64,000 nucleotides of DNA, taken from assembly GCF_023824195.1 (NCBI RefSeq), contig NZ_CP085442.1, positions 3,572,001-3,636,000 of the forward strand, given 5' to 3'. Made by a program: the position numbers and the translations under genes. The notes beneath the pieces were generated by a model that saw only the letters and a program-made list of their open reading frames with translations, searched no databases and was not told the origin of the DNA. This DNA is from Priestia megaterium. GTDB taxonomy: Bacteria > Bacillota > Bacilli > Bacillales > Bacillaceae_H. How positions within the stretch are numbered: position 1 is the first letter of the stretch; each line of letters starts with the position of its first letter. Below, piece by piece: positions 44,254 to 53,670 of this stretch.

Positions 44254-44535
44254 TTACAGCAGATTTTTTTCTTGCAGAACCCCTGTTAATTTGGTGCGTA
44301 ATTCTTCTAAGTCAATAATATTATCCAAAATTACGACGTTTCCTAAGCTTGCACCGCCCTCTGCAATATCTTTTGCAAGGAAGAACACGTCTGCATCCTC
44401 TGGTGTTGCAGAACCTAAATCAGAATGATTTACTTCTACGCCACTTACTCCCATCTCGTTCAGCAACTGTTGAATATTCATTTCTACCATAAAACTTGTT
44501 CCTAATCCTGATCCGCATACTGTTAAAATTTTCAT
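44254..44535 (-). CDS. PTS ascorbate-type subunit IIB
   Basis: 93 residues. MKILTVCGSGLGTSFMVEMN has the phospho-accepting Cys7 in the IIB P-loop. The start ATG shares one base with the stop codon of the regulator gene. It passes phosphate from IIA to the sugar bound by IIC. Confidence 0.88.
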   Translation of the reverse strand: MKILTVCGSGLGTSFMVEMNIQQLLNEMGVSGVEVNHSDLGSATPEDADVFFLAKDIAEGGASLGNVVILDNIIDLEELRTKLTGVLQEKNLL

Positions 44536-46577
44536 TATTCATCTTCTCCTTTTTTTCGCATCATAGCTATAATTTCAGCTGAGGTTTCAGCGTCTTTTAA
44601 ACGTTTTAATGAGTCTTCATTTACTAAAAATGATGTCAATTCTGACAGCGCTTTTAAATGTAATTTGTTATCAATGGCTGCTAGGCAGATAAACAGGTCA
44701 ATTGCATGTTCTTCTTGGTTCAGTAACAAAACTGGTTCCTTCATTCGTAAAAGGGACATACCAAGCTCTTGTACACCTTGTTCTGGCCGGGCATGAGGAA
44801 TAGCAATTCCTTTCCCTATATGAATAAAAGCTCCCATTTCTAAAACTCTATCAATCATTGCTTGAGTATAGGCTGAAGTAATATAATGCTGTTCCTCCAA
44901 AGGTTTTGCTGCTAATTGGATTGCTTCTTCCCACTCTAGTGAAGCGTCAGAGAATTGAATCTTATCCTCTGTTAAAAGTTCAGAAAGCATAGGCGCGTAA
45001 CTCCTTTCACGTGTATGGCTCTGTCTTAAATGTTTCGTTAAATCTTCATAAAGCGCTTTTTCATTTTTAATAGTTGCATATTTTCGTATGGTCGCCATTA
45101 CCTTATCCATTGGTATAGTTGATTGAACCGGCAAATTAAAATCAGCTGCAACAGCCTGTTGCAAATAGTTTTCCTCCAACGCTGTTAATAATGGGCGTGT
45201 TAAATAAACAGGTTTTGATGATTCCAAATAAATAGTTGAAAAAATCATATCGTAACTGTCTGGTGACAGTTTTTCGATTTCCGCAGCTGAATATGATTCC
45301 GTAAAATGCAATTTTGGAAACAATTGTCGTAATTGAGTTCGCAGCATCATAGAGGAACTAATCCCGTTTGGGCAAACGATTGTGGCTCTATACACTTTAG
45401 GTTTAGCCTCTAGTTTTCGAACATGCCCACCGAATAAAATCGTAAAATATCCTATCTCTTCATCTGAAATACATTTTCCCGTATATTCAGAAAGTGGTTT
45501 CAACGCCTGTTTAACAAATTCAAAGAGTACACCGTGCTCTGTTTTAATTGTGTCAATCAACGGATTTGATAATGGCACTTCACAGATGATTCTAAAATAG
45601 GCTGGAACCAAATGTTTATATAAGAGCGATTTTAAAATAGGCTTTTCCTTAAATGGTACTAATGTTAAGCGCTCTACTTCTGAAATGATAGTACTCGATA
45701 CAAGGTCAAGCGTTTCATCAATATGGAGCTCATCTATATTCTGCATAGCAGATAACAATTGAATCGTTAGATAGATAACCTCTGCTTCAGCCACTTCACC
45801 AAATAAATAAGCTGATAGCTCTTCCCCCATTTTTAATAAGGGCTGTTCTGTAATTAATTTGATTTGCTTGATTGGTAGAATCAGTTTATGATGCCCAGAC
45901 CTGCACCGTAGAAATAAGAGTTCATAAACTAGCTGATCTAGTCGGTTACTAACAAAATTAACCCTATATTTTTCAGCTAAATCATTTACGTTCTCTCTAA
46001 TTGCTGAACCCGTATTATCATAATTCCAACTATCAAGAACTTGCTTCATCCCTGAAATGCCCATTGGCAATTGCAAAAGCGTTCCGATACAAATAGTTGC
46101 AAATCGACGCTTAAGCCGCTCTTCTCCCTCTAGGTGAAAGCCATCTGTCCGGTTATAAGATAACTGGATGCCTTCTTTCTCACAATACGAACGGAGCTTT
46201 TTAATATCCGCTAGTGCTGTATTCCTGCTTACCTGCAGAAAAGACTGATAATGTATATTTGCTATCGCTTCTCTTCGAATATACGTGTATAAATAAATCA
46301 AGTATATTCGCTCAGTCTCTTGAAAAACTGACTGCTGGCGGTTAAGCGATGTTCCTTCTTGTTTCCAATAATTTTTAATTCTTTCATCAACCTTAAATTC
46401 TATATCAATCACTTGAATTTTTGGTAAGTCTAAATTACTTAATGCATTGTTCAACTTATCAAGCGTATAGGCAAATTGTCGAGGTGATAAATTTATTTGA
46501 AGTCTCAACTCCGGAATTGACAACTTCGGGTAATTAATCATCTGCTCAAGCAGCTGCAATGATTTATGATCAAACAT
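44535..46577 (-). CDS. BglG/MtlR-type PRD regulator with fused EIIB-like and EIIA domains
   Basis: 680 residues. N-terminal HTH repeats (about 1-150, NTALADIKKLRSYCEKEGIQ), two PTS-regulation domains (about 190-400), an EIIB-like segment (ATIVCPNGISSSMMLRTQLR, Cys about 404) and a C-terminal EIIA domain with the phosphorylated His in HIGKGIAIPHARPEQ. Because no separate IIA gene is present, this domain may supply IIA to the transporter. It would activate the operon in response to sugar and PTS state. AGGAGG precedes the ATG; a cre site lies upstream at 46614. Confidence 0.88.
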   Translation of the reverse strand: MFDHKSLQLLEQMINYPKLSIPELRLQINLSPRQFAYTLDKLNNALSNLDLPKIQVIDIEFKVDERIKNYWKQEGTSLNRQQSVFQETERIYLIYLYTYIRREAIANIHYQSFLQVSRNTALADIKKLRSYCEKEGIQLSYNRTDGFHLEGEERLKRRFATICIGTLLQLPMGISGMKQVLDSWNYDNTGSAIRENVNDLAEKYRVNFVSNRLDQLVYELLFLRCRSGHHKLILPIKQIKLITEQPLLKMGEELSAYLFGEVAEAEVIYLTIQLLSAMQNIDELHIDETLDLVSSTIISEVERLTLVPFKEKPILKSLLYKHLVPAYFRIICEVPLSNPLIDTIKTEHGVLFEFVKQALKPLSEYTGKCISDEEIGYFTILFGGHVRKLEAKPKVYRATIVCPNGISSSMMLRTQLRQLFPKLHFTESYSAAEIEKLSPDSYDMIFSTIYLESSKPVYLTRPLLTALEENYLQQAVAADFNLPVQSTIPMDKVMATIRKYATIKNEKALYEDLTKHLRQSHTRERSYAPMLSELLTEDKIQFSDASLEWEEAIQLAAKPLEEQHYITSAYTQAMIDRVLEMGAFIHIGKGIAIPHARPEQGVQELGMSLLRMKEPVLLLNQEEHAIDLFICLAAIDNKLHLKALSELTSFLVNEDSLKRLKDAETSAEIIAMMRKKGEDE

Positions 46578-46613
46578 CTTATTATCCTCCTCATATTTAT
46601 TATAAAATAGAAG

Positions 46614-46627
46614 TGTTAGCGATTACA
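46614..46627. promoter_or_regulatory. cre (CcpA) site upstream of the PTS operon
   Basis: TGTTAGCGATTACA fits the cre consensus fully and lies about 37 bp upstream of the regulator start, just upstream of a TATAAT-like box on the minus strand. It implies carbon catabolite repression. Nothing else was recognised in the rest of the 361-bp gap. Confidence 0.7.
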
Positions 46628-46938
46628 TAACTGTTCAATCCAATCTTTGTTGTGGTTTTAGAATAGCTATTGGACTGAAGGTTATATTTTCCATTTAAAA
46701 GTTTAATATAAGCCCTCGCACCACAGAATGACAAACGTTTATTTTTCATTTTGAGACTGATTTTTATCTTTTAAAGTTACAGTAGAGCAATTTAAATTGC
46801 CTCCCCTCCCTACCTATAGTAAGCATTTCTATCTACGTAAAAAACAAAAAAGAAGCGACCCTTCGGCAACTTCTTCCCTCTTTTACTATTCACACATCAT
46901 GATCCGAATTATTGCACCTGCAAAATAATCACTTGTAT

Positions 46939-47775
46939 TTAACTTCTTAAAAACGACAGCAGCGCTTCGTTAAATTCTTGTGCATGCGTTGCATTTAAGC
47001 CGTGTGGACCGCCCTTTATTAAGGCTACCTTGGAATTAGGAATTGCTTCATGCGTTCGCATTCCGCTATATTCAAATGGGACAATGGCATCTGAATCACC
47101 ATGAATAACAAGCGTAGGTATCGTAAACTTGGCTAAATCTTCTCTGAAATCTGTTTTGCTGAAAGCAGCTATACAGTCTAGTGTGCCTTTAGGCGATGCA
47201 GCTGCTGCAATATCCCAATTGTACAGTCGAAATGGTTCACTGACTAAGTCAGTTCGATCTCCAGCCCCAAAAAATGTTTTTGTAAAATTATCAAGAAAAG
47301 CTAAACGATCATTTTTTACGCCGTTTTCAAATTCTTGAATGGCTGCATCATCCAACACTCCTTCAGGATGATCCTCTGACTTATAAAGAAATGGTGGTAC
47401 TGCTCCTGCAAATACAGCTTTTTCTACTCTATTTGTTCCATAAGTTCCTATATAGCGAGCTACTTCTCCGCCCCCCATTGAAAACCCGACTAGTGTCACA
47501 TTTGTTAGATCCAAATGTTCTAGTAACTGATGTAAATCAGCCGCAAAGGTATCATAATCATAGCCGTTCCATGGCTGAGAAGACTTTCCGAATCCTCGGC
47601 GGTCATAGGTTATAACTCTGTGTCCCGCCTCAACAAGAGCCGGAACTTGATATTCCCAAGATCGCCCGCTTAGTGGCCAGCCGTGAATTAAGACAACCGG
47701 CTTCCCCGTACCATGATCCTCATAGTATAGTTCAATAGGTGCTTTATTTTCTGTTCCTACCGTAATTTTTGCCAT
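46939..47775 (-). CDS. Alpha/beta hydrolase, non-haem chloroperoxidase/arylesterase type
   Basis: 278 residues. Ser99 in TLVGFSMGGGEVARYIG, an Asp in IHGDSDAIVP (about 229) and His in GGPHGLNATH (about 258) form the triad; HGWPLSGRSWEYQVPAL is the oxyanion-hole region. The sequence matches the cofactor-free haloperoxidase group, which act as esterases and perhydrolases. GGAGG precedes the ATG. It follows the LtrA gene by 36 bp in the same direction. Confidence 0.85.
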   Translation of the reverse strand: MAKITVGTENKAPIELYYEDHGTGKPVVLIHGWPLSGRSWEYQVPALVEAGHRVITYDRRGFGKSSQPWNGYDYDTFAADLHQLLEHLDLTNVTLVGFSMGGGEVARYIGTYGTNRVEKAVFAGAVPPFLYKSEDHPEGVLDDAAIQEFENGVKNDRLAFLDNFTKTFFGAGDRTDLVSEPFRLYNWDIAAAASPKGTLDCIAAFSKTDFREDLAKFTIPTLVIHGDSDAIVPFEYSGMRTHEAIPNSKVALIKGGPHGLNATHAQEFNEALLSFLRS

Positions 47776-47811
47776 TTCGCTACCTCCAATATATAGTCTT
47801 TCTCTATTCGG

Positions 47812-48903
47812 TTAAGTGGTTGTAAACCTAGCATAGATAATAAAAAAGATCGCTAATTCTCCTATAATAAAAGTGCTGGGAACAATCAGTATTAAGTTAA
47901 CAATGAAAAACAGAGCTAAAATCCCTAAAAACAATCCTAAATGATAAACTTTCAAACGATGTTCTTCGAATCTATACTGGTGAAAAACAAGAGTCGTTGC
48001 TGTGAAGTAGAGCAGCACGGAGCCGAATACAAAATATAAGCTGAATGTATAATGAACTTCATGTAAAAACATGAGTTTGATCGATGCTGCAATCATGCTT
48101 AGAGACATGAGGATAATTAAATGTCCGTAAATAATCGTTTGTCCCGCTCTTTGAATGGCCTTGTTTACTTTCTTTTCTACGTTCTCAAAGTATTGCCACC
48201 ACATTGCGATGATCAGGACAAATGAAATACCCGCAAATAAAATGGTATTCCAATCCCCTTTTTGAGGCTGTATCACAGCAAGAATGCTGACAACGGATTC
48301 TCCAAACAGGATTAATGTTAATAAAGCAAAGCGTTCTAACAAATGAGCGGTGTTGGTCGGTAATTTCGCTAACCGTTTATGCCCTAAAATAGGTAAAATC
48401 ATGTCCACTGCAATTCCTGTATACAACACGGCGTAGCGGACCCACGAATCAAAAAAGAGCGAAAGAAGCGAGATGAAAATCCCGATTCCAAAGCATGTGC
48501 CTAAAAACACTGCAACTTTTTTTCTCTCATCTCGTTCAAATTTCTGCACGATAAGATATTGAAGAGCCGTTAACGCCCTTAGCCCAATATAGCCAATTAA
48601 AAAAGAGACGTAATATTGATCAAAATCTACGGACAAACTTGAAATCATAATCAGGACAAACAGCATTTGAAGAATCATAAAGATGCGCTGATGCAAGAAA
48701 TCCTGTCCAAACCGATTGATAAACATCGTTTGTCCCGTCCACGCCCACCATATCGGGATAAAGATCAGTACAAACTTTAGCAAGTACTCCGCATGAATAT
48801 GCCCTTGTTCAACGTGAAGCAAAACATGAGTAGCAGTCGCAACAGCTGCCACAAACAACAAATCATAAAAAAGCTCCAGCCACGTAACTTTTTTTTCTTC
48901 CAC
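47812..48903 (-). CDS. Low-temperature-requirement A (LtrA)-family membrane protein
   Basis: 363 residues from a GTG at 48903 with AAGGGA nine bases upstream; in-frame codons up to 49014 lack a site. EKKVTWLELFYDLLFVAAVA is the family N-terminus, and about ten membrane helices follow, with RFALLTLILFGESV in the middle. The family is named from a Listeria cold-growth gene; the biochemical function is unknown. Confidence 0.85.
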   Translation of the reverse strand: MEEKKVTWLELFYDLLFVAAVATATHVLLHVEQGHIHAEYLLKFVLIFIPIWWAWTGQTMFINRFGQDFLHQRIFMILQMLFVLIMISSLSVDFDQYYVSFLIGYIGLRALTALQYLIVQKFERDERKKVAVFLGTCFGIGIFISLLSLFFDSWVRYAVLYTGIAVDMILPILGHKRLAKLPTNTAHLLERFALLTLILFGESVVSILAVIQPQKGDWNTILFAGISFVLIIAMWWQYFENVEKKVNKAIQRAGQTIIYGHLIILMSLSMIAASIKLMFLHEVHYTFSLYFVFGSVLLYFTATTLVFHQYRFEEHRLKVYHLGLFLGILALFFIVNLILIVPSTFIIGELAIFFIIYARFTTT

Positions 48904-49002
48904 TACTCCGCATCCCTTCTTATCATTTATCAGGCTGTCGTTAATGTATTTTATTTTATATACAAGAGACGCATACTTCATGACAGGTAGCGTAGTAAAA
49001 GA

Positions 49003-49037
49003 TAGGTGAGCCAACTCTTCATCAGTCGGCTCACCTA
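49003..49037. repeat. Inverted repeat upstream of the LtrA gene
   Basis: TAGGTGAGCC pairs with GGCTCACCTA around a 15-base loop. On the minus strand it lies in the LtrA leader and is not followed by a T-run, so it might be a terminator for the upstream gene or a leader structure. Confidence 0.5.
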
Positions 49038-49159
49038 CCTAACAATTGCTTTTATGTCGTTACGTTTTCTCCGTCACATAAATGCTCCACAGATGCCATT
49101 CTACTTTCATGTCTTATATGTAAAGAGAACGACCTATGCAAAACTTAGTTTCTGCTAAG

Positions 49160-49804
49160 TTAGACACTTTGCTTGCTGAAATCGCGCTGAGCTCCTCTAT
49201 AGCTGCCCATTAAGTTTTGATAACCAGGAAGATGACTAGAAATTAAATTGCCAAAACCTTCAACGTCGTTGCGCCAGTCACGCTGAAGCTCGCACGCTAC
49301 GCTAAACCAGTTCATAAGCTGTGCGCCCCCGTGAGCCATACGCGTTAACGCTGCATCTGCGACTTGCTTATTAAAAGTGCCAGAAGCATCTGTCACAACA
49401 AACACTTCGTAGCCTGCTTTAATGGCAGAAAGCGCAGGAAAAGCAACGCAGACATCTGTCACTACACCGGCGATAATCAGCTGTTTTTTGCCAGTTGCTT
49501 CAATGGCTTTAACAAAGTCTTCGTTGTCCCATGCGTTAATTTGTCCGGGACGAGCTATTTTTGGCGCATCAGGAAACAAATCAACGAGTTCTTGCATGAG
49601 CGGGCCGTTGGGTCCATTTTCAAAGCTTGTTGTTAAAATAACCGGTAAATCAAAGAATTTAGCCGTATCACCAAGAGCCAAGACGTTGTTTTTAAATTCA
49701 TCAACACCATAGTCACGTACAAGGCCGGAAATAAGACCCGTTTGATGGTCAACTAAAAGCACGGCAGCATCATCTTTTGAAAGGCGAGAGTAAAGATCAG
49801 ACAT
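49160..49804 (-). CDS. Isochorismatase-like cysteine hydrolase (YcaC type)
   Basis: 214 residues. Catalytic Asp in VLLVDHQTGL (about 19), Lys/Asn region FENGPNGP and the nucleophile Cys in GVVTDVCVAFPAL (about 118). ALTRMAHGGAQLMNWFSVAC and the length match YcaC hydrolases of unknown substrate. AAGGAGG precedes the ATG. It lies in a run of detoxification genes. Confidence 0.85.
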   Translation of the reverse strand: MSDLYSRLSKDDAAVLLVDHQTGLISGLVRDYGVDEFKNNVLALGDTAKFFDLPVILTTSFENGPNGPLMQELVDLFPDAPKIARPGQINAWDNEDFVKAIEATGKKQLIIAGVVTDVCVAFPALSAIKAGYEVFVVTDASGTFNKQVADAALTRMAHGGAQLMNWFSVACELQRDWRNDVEGFGNLISSHLPGYQNLMGSYRGAQRDFSKQSV

Positions 49805-49976
49805 TTTATAATCCTCCTTAAATTAAGGCAAGTAAGGATACATGTACCTCTTCCATTCCTTACAAGCGGTCTATAATTTGAATGGTTTTTTGGATTTCAT
49901 TTATGATCTGTTAGGTTAAAACATGTATAAAAAGAAAAGCTATTTCTGAGGTGAATATTCGTGAAGTCTGCATCTA

Positions 49977-50543
49977 TTAATCTAGAACAGGAACAGGCGC
50001 TTGATCAATCCAATGAATGAACTGCTGTAAGTAGCGTTGAAGATAACGTTTCGTTGATTCATCGGTCAGTATTTTTTGTTGAGAATCAAATTTTTCATGA
50101 ACTTGCGAAATCAGCATTTTTTGAAATGGTAAAACGTTGACTTGCATAGCTTCCAGTACTTCTCTCGTTTGCATTTGAGCAAAGGCCGTACCGAAGCCTC
50201 CAGGGGTTGCGCCAATTAGACCAACTGGTTTTCTGTTTAAAACAGAAGAGGTGCGAGGTCTTGATGCCCAGTCCAAGGCATTTTTTAACACTCCTGGAAT
50301 TCCGGAATTGTACTCTGGACTTACAATGATGACGCCGTCAACGTCTTGAATCGCAGCTCTAAAGGATGCGACAGATTCTGGTGCTCCATCAGCTTCTAGG
50401 TCTTCATTAAAAAAAGGCAGGCTGCTTATTTCAATCCAGCGATATTGAGCTGAGTCATCTAATGTAGTTAATGACTCAGCAATCATTCGATTATACGAAT
50501 CTTTACGCAAGCTTCCACAAATAAGACCAATGGTTTTCGTCAT
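49977..50543 (-). CDS. NADPH-dependent FMN reductase
   Basis: 188 residues. IGLICGSLRKDSYNRMIAES binds the FMN phosphate; GVIIVSPEYNSGIPGVLKNA and LDWASRP are the other family blocks. Flavodoxin-like enzymes of this group reduce azo dyes, quinones or chromate with NADPH. AGGAGGTGA precedes the ATG. The 155-bp leader has two copies of ATATAGATA. Confidence 0.88.
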   Translation of the reverse strand: MTKTIGLICGSLRKDSYNRMIAESLTTLDDSAQYRWIEISSLPFFNEDLEADGAPESVASFRAAIQDVDGVIIVSPEYNSGIPGVLKNALDWASRPRTSSVLNRKPVGLIGATPGGFGTAFAQMQTREVLEAMQVNVLPFQKMLISQVHEKFDSQQKILTDESTKRYLQRYLQQFIHWIDQAPVPVLD

Positions 50544-50698
50544 ATATTCACCTCCTTACTTGGAATTAATTTCATATTAACACGGTGTTTCAAATATAGA
50601 TATTAGTTTTATATATAGATAAATTAATTCCTTCTTTATACCTAAATTACGGTTGAACTAGCGTTTTACTATTACTAAAAGAATTTTCTCGTTAAAGT

Positions 50699-51637
50699 CT
50701 AATCTAATTCTCTCACTTCAAAAGGAATTAAATTTCCTTCAATTTTATCTCGATGGATTTCATACTGTTCAGGCAGCATGAGTTTTTCTCCCATTGTTTC
50801 GATTGACTCATCATGAGCAAAACCTGGAGGGTCTGTTGCAATTTCAAATAGAATTTCTCCGTGCTCTTTAAAATAAATCGCATTAAAGTAATTTCGATCT
50901 CGAACAGCCGTCACTCCGTATCCGCTGTCGGCTACGTATTTCTGCCACTCTAACTGATCTTCATCATCTTTCGCTCGCCATGCAATATGGTGAACCGTTC
51001 CAACACCCATTTGCCCGCGTCCAACTGTTGTTAATTTTAAATCGATCACATTTCCAATTTCAGCTGATGATTGAAAACGTATAAAATCGCCTTCTTCGCC
51101 TATCTTTGTTAGCCCCATTACTTCTTCTAATAATTGAGCTGTTTCATGAGGCTTAACAGATAGTAACGTGGCGCCTCCGAATCCTTTAATAGCAACATCA
51201 GGTTTAATTTCACCGACTTGCCACGTGTTCTTTTCGCCTTCTTCTCTTTCAACAATCTCTAGATGCAAACCATGAGGGTCGTCAAACTCTAAGTACTGTT
51301 CTCCAAATCGCTCCATCTTTGTAGCTGGAACCCCAAACTTAGCTAATCGCTGTTCCCAAAAGTCCATCGCACCTTTTGGAACCACATAAGAAGTTACGCC
51401 AACTTGCCCGTCACCTATTTTTCCTTGTCTTGCATTTGCCCACGGGAAGAATGTGATAATCGTTCCAGGTTTTCCGCCTTCATTTCCAAAGTAAAGGTGA
51501 TACGTTCCTGGATCATCAAAGTTTACCGTTTGTTTGACCAAACGTAACCCTAACACACCTGCATAGAAATCAACATTTTCCTGAGGATGACCTACAATCG
51601 CCGTGATATGATGAATACCCGCTGTTTTTTTACTCAT
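50699..51637 (-). CDS. VOC-family ring-cleaving dioxygenase (MhqO/MhqA-like)
   Basis: 312 residues from ATG 51637, with GGAG nine bases upstream. Two glyoxalase/VOC modules: GIHHITAIVGHPQENVDFYA (about 6-25) and VHHIAWRAKDDEDQLEWQK (about 217-235); metal ligands are expected among the HH pairs and the C-terminal EILFEIA glutamate. B. subtilis relatives open hydroquinone/catechol rings under MhqR control. A perfect MhqR-type operator lies 76 bp upstream. Confidence 0.88.
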   Translation of the reverse strand: MSKKTAGIHHITAIVGHPQENVDFYAGVLGLRLVKQTVNFDDPGTYHLYFGNEGGKPGTIITFFPWANARQGKIGDGQVGVTSYVVPKGAMDFWEQRLAKFGVPATKMERFGEQYLEFDDPHGLHLEIVEREEGEKNTWQVGEIKPDVAIKGFGGATLLSVKPHETAQLLEEVMGLTKIGEEGDFIRFQSSAEIGNVIDLKLTTVGRGQMGVGTVHHIAWRAKDDEDQLEWQKYVADSGYGVTAVRDRNYFNAIYFKEHGEILFEIATDPPGFAHDESIETMGEKLMLPEQYEIHRDKIEGNLIPFEVRELD

Positions 51638-51712
51638 TACTACCATCTCCTTTGATACATTTTTCGTCATATGTTTCGTTATCCCTCTTAAAATTACAAC
51701 TATTTATCATAA

Positions 51713-51732
51713 ATATCTCGAATTCGAGATAT
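51713..51732. promoter_or_regulatory. MhqR-type operator
   Basis: ATATCTCGAATTCGAGATAT is a perfect palindrome, and the flanking A and T extend it to 22 bp (51712-51733). It agrees with the TATCTCGAATTCGAGATA site bound by the MarR-type repressor MhqR in B. subtilis, and it stands upstream of the ring-cleaving dioxygenase gene, as expected. Confidence 0.8.
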
Positions 51733-51779
51733 TAATCAAAAAATAAAAGCGTCTTTCTTATTCCAACCCATTTTCTCTT

Positions 51780-52178
51780 TTAGAAAATAAAAGTGTCTAT
51801 CGCATAATAACCTGGTCCAGCAATTGCTACACCAATCGCTACAACTAAAAGCGTAAGATTATATTCATACCCATTTTGTGTTGCCCAGTATCCATTTGGA
51901 CCGTGTACTTTCACAATAGCCATTACCATTGTTCCCGCAATCAAAAGCGCTCCTAGCGGTGTAAGAAGTCCTGCAGCAAACAAAGCCCCGCCTACCAGTT
52001 CTGATAAGCCAGCCATTAAAGCCATTCTAACACCTGGTTTCATTCCGATGGATTCAAACCACCCGCCCGTTCCTTTTAATCCGTGGCCGCCAAACCATCC
52101 GAATAATTTCTGAGTTCCATGGGCCATAAAAGATAATCCAATGACTAAACGTATTAATAATAAACCAATGCTCACCAT
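51780..52178 (-). CDS. DoxX-family membrane protein (MhqP/CatD-like)
   Basis: 132 residues, four membrane helices. GLSFMAHGTQKLFGWFGGHG and GLSELVGGALFAAGLLTPLG are typical DoxX motifs. In Bacillus such genes (mhqP, catD) are paired with ring-cleaving dioxygenase genes and respond to quinones and catechols. AGGAGG precedes the ATG. A half-conserved MhqR box is upstream. Confidence 0.85.
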   Translation of the reverse strand: MVSIGLLLIRLVIGLSFMAHGTQKLFGWFGGHGLKGTGGWFESIGMKPGVRMALMAGLSELVGGALFAAGLLTPLGALLIAGTMVMAIVKVHGPNGYWATQNGYEYNLTLLVVAIGVAIAGPGYYAIDTFIF

Positions 52179-52211
52179 TTTTTATTCCTCCTATTTTTTC
52201 ATCACTTTAAA

Positions 52212-52229
52212 ATCTCGAATTAAAATATC
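52212..52229. promoter_or_regulatory. Degenerate MhqR-type half site upstream of doxX gene
   Basis: ATCTCGAATT keeps one arm and the centre of the operator at 51713; the other arm is TTAAAATAT-like. It lies 34 bp before the DoxX start. Confidence 0.45.
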
Positions 52230-52477
52230 TTTAATTAAGGATAATTATAAAACCATATGATTCCACTGTCAATATGAATTTTTATATTTTTTTGTAGCTA
52301 GTTGAAACGCTTAACGACGTATTAAAAACATATTCATGATTTTATATGGATATGAGCATGGAAGCGGAAAATATAACGGCTGAACTTTGTTGTTTATTAA
52401 TCATATTAAAAAAGGAAGCAAGGAAGGTTTATTTACTTTTCGGTGAAATATAAAAGTAATATCACTTATTCATACAA

Positions 52478-52510
52478 AAATGCACCCTACAAATGTAGCA
52501 GGATGCATTT
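52478..52510. terminator. Terminator after the eut-mdh operon
   Basis: AAATGCACCCTAC, short loop, GTAGCAGGATGCATTT form a stem with one bulge. It is the first strong hairpin after the mdh stop codon (52679) and also follows no plus-strand gene. The rest of the gap 52179-52678 shows only promoter-like AT-rich DNA. Confidence 0.55.
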
Positions 52511-52678
52511 CACTCAGTTTTCTGTATCGTTATTATTTTTTCTGCTGAAAAGTTCCTTAACACACTCAAATGATTAGAAAATATTCAGCAGTTTCTATTG
52601 GTCCAATTCCTTCAAGTACGTAACTTGAAAATACCTCTAAATTTTACTACTAGGCAACTAAAATAAAAAGAAGTTAGT

Positions 52679-53635
52679 TTAGCTGAATACTTCTGATGAT
52701 TCTAAGATAGCCATAACACTTTGTACGGATTCGATTGAACGTTTTAGCCCTTCATTTTCCTTTTCCGTTAAAGGAAGTTCAATGATATGTTCAATTCCAT
52801 CTCCCCCTAGGATTGTTGGTACACCTAAGTAAAGATTATTACAGCCATACTCACCTTCTAGATAAGCTACGGAAGGGAGAATTCGCTTCTTATCCTTTAG
52901 GATCGCTTCTGCCATTTGAACCATAGAAGCAGCAGGAGCATAATAGGCACTTCCATTTCCAAGCAGGTTAACGATTTCTCCTCCACCTTTGCGTGTTCGC
53001 TCTACAATAGCTTCTATACGTTCAGGTGAAATGATTTTATCAAGTGGAATTCCTCCGGCATACGAATAACGAACTAATGGTACCATATCATCTCCATGGC
53101 CGCCTAAAACAAATCCTGATACATCTTCAACAGAGATATTTAATTCTTGAGCCACAAATGTATTAAAGCGGGCTGTATCTAATACACCAGATTGACCTAT
53201 TACTCTATTCTTAGGGAACCCAGTAGTTTTATAACAAACGTATGTCATTGCATCGACTGGATTACTCAGCACAATAATATAACTATTTGGTGCGTGTTTT
53301 TTTACATTTTCCGATACTTCTTTCATAATTTTTGCGTTTGTTGAGACTAGGTCGTCACGACTCATTCCCGGTTTTCTTGGAAGTCCTGCAGTAATTAATA
53401 CTAGATCTGCATCCTGAATGTCCTCATAGCTAGATGTTCCCTTGATATTAGCATCAAACCCTTGAACCGGGCTTGCCTCTAACATATCAAGTGCTTTTCC
53501 TTTGGTTGGGTTAGTCTGGGAAGGAATATCAACTAATACTACGTCTCCAAGTTCTTTTTGCGCCATCATTAATGCTGCAGTGGCCCCTGTAAATCCCGCT
53601 CCGATTACAGCTATTTTTTTACGCTTAAATGCCAT
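52679..53635 (-). CDS. mdh: Malate dehydrogenase (LDH-like type) at the end of the eut operon
   Basis: 318 residues. Rossmann motif IGAGFTG (11-17), Asp36 for NAD+ selectivity, substrate arginines Arg87 and Arg93 in [11 protein letters not shown] and Arg156, and catalytic Asp153 with His180 in [10 protein letters not shown]. This set marks malate rather than lactate dehydrogenase. GGGGGA precedes the ATG. It lies 35 bp after a BMC shell gene in the same direction, so it looks like part of the eut operon. It may link to the compartment's NADH pool. There is no clear encapsulation peptide at the N-terminus. Confidence 0.9.
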   Translation of the reverse strand: MAFKRKKIAVIGAGFTGATAALMMAQKELGDVVLVDIPSQTNPTKGKALDMLEASPVQGFDANIKGTSSYEDIQDADLVLITAGLPRKPGMSRDDLVSTNAKIMKEVSENVKKHAPNSYIIVLSNPVDAMTYVCYKTTGFPKNRVIGQSGVLDTARFNTFVAQELNISVEDVSGFVLGGHGDDMVPLVRYSYAGGIPLDKIISPERIEAIVERTRKGGGEIVNLLGNGSAYYAPAASMVQMAEAILKDKKRILPSVAYLEGEYGCNNLYLGVPTILGGDGIEHIIELPLTEKENEGLKRSIESVQSVMAILESSEVFS

Positions 53636-53670
53636 GATTTATCCCCCATTCCTCGTCGTTTATATGTATG

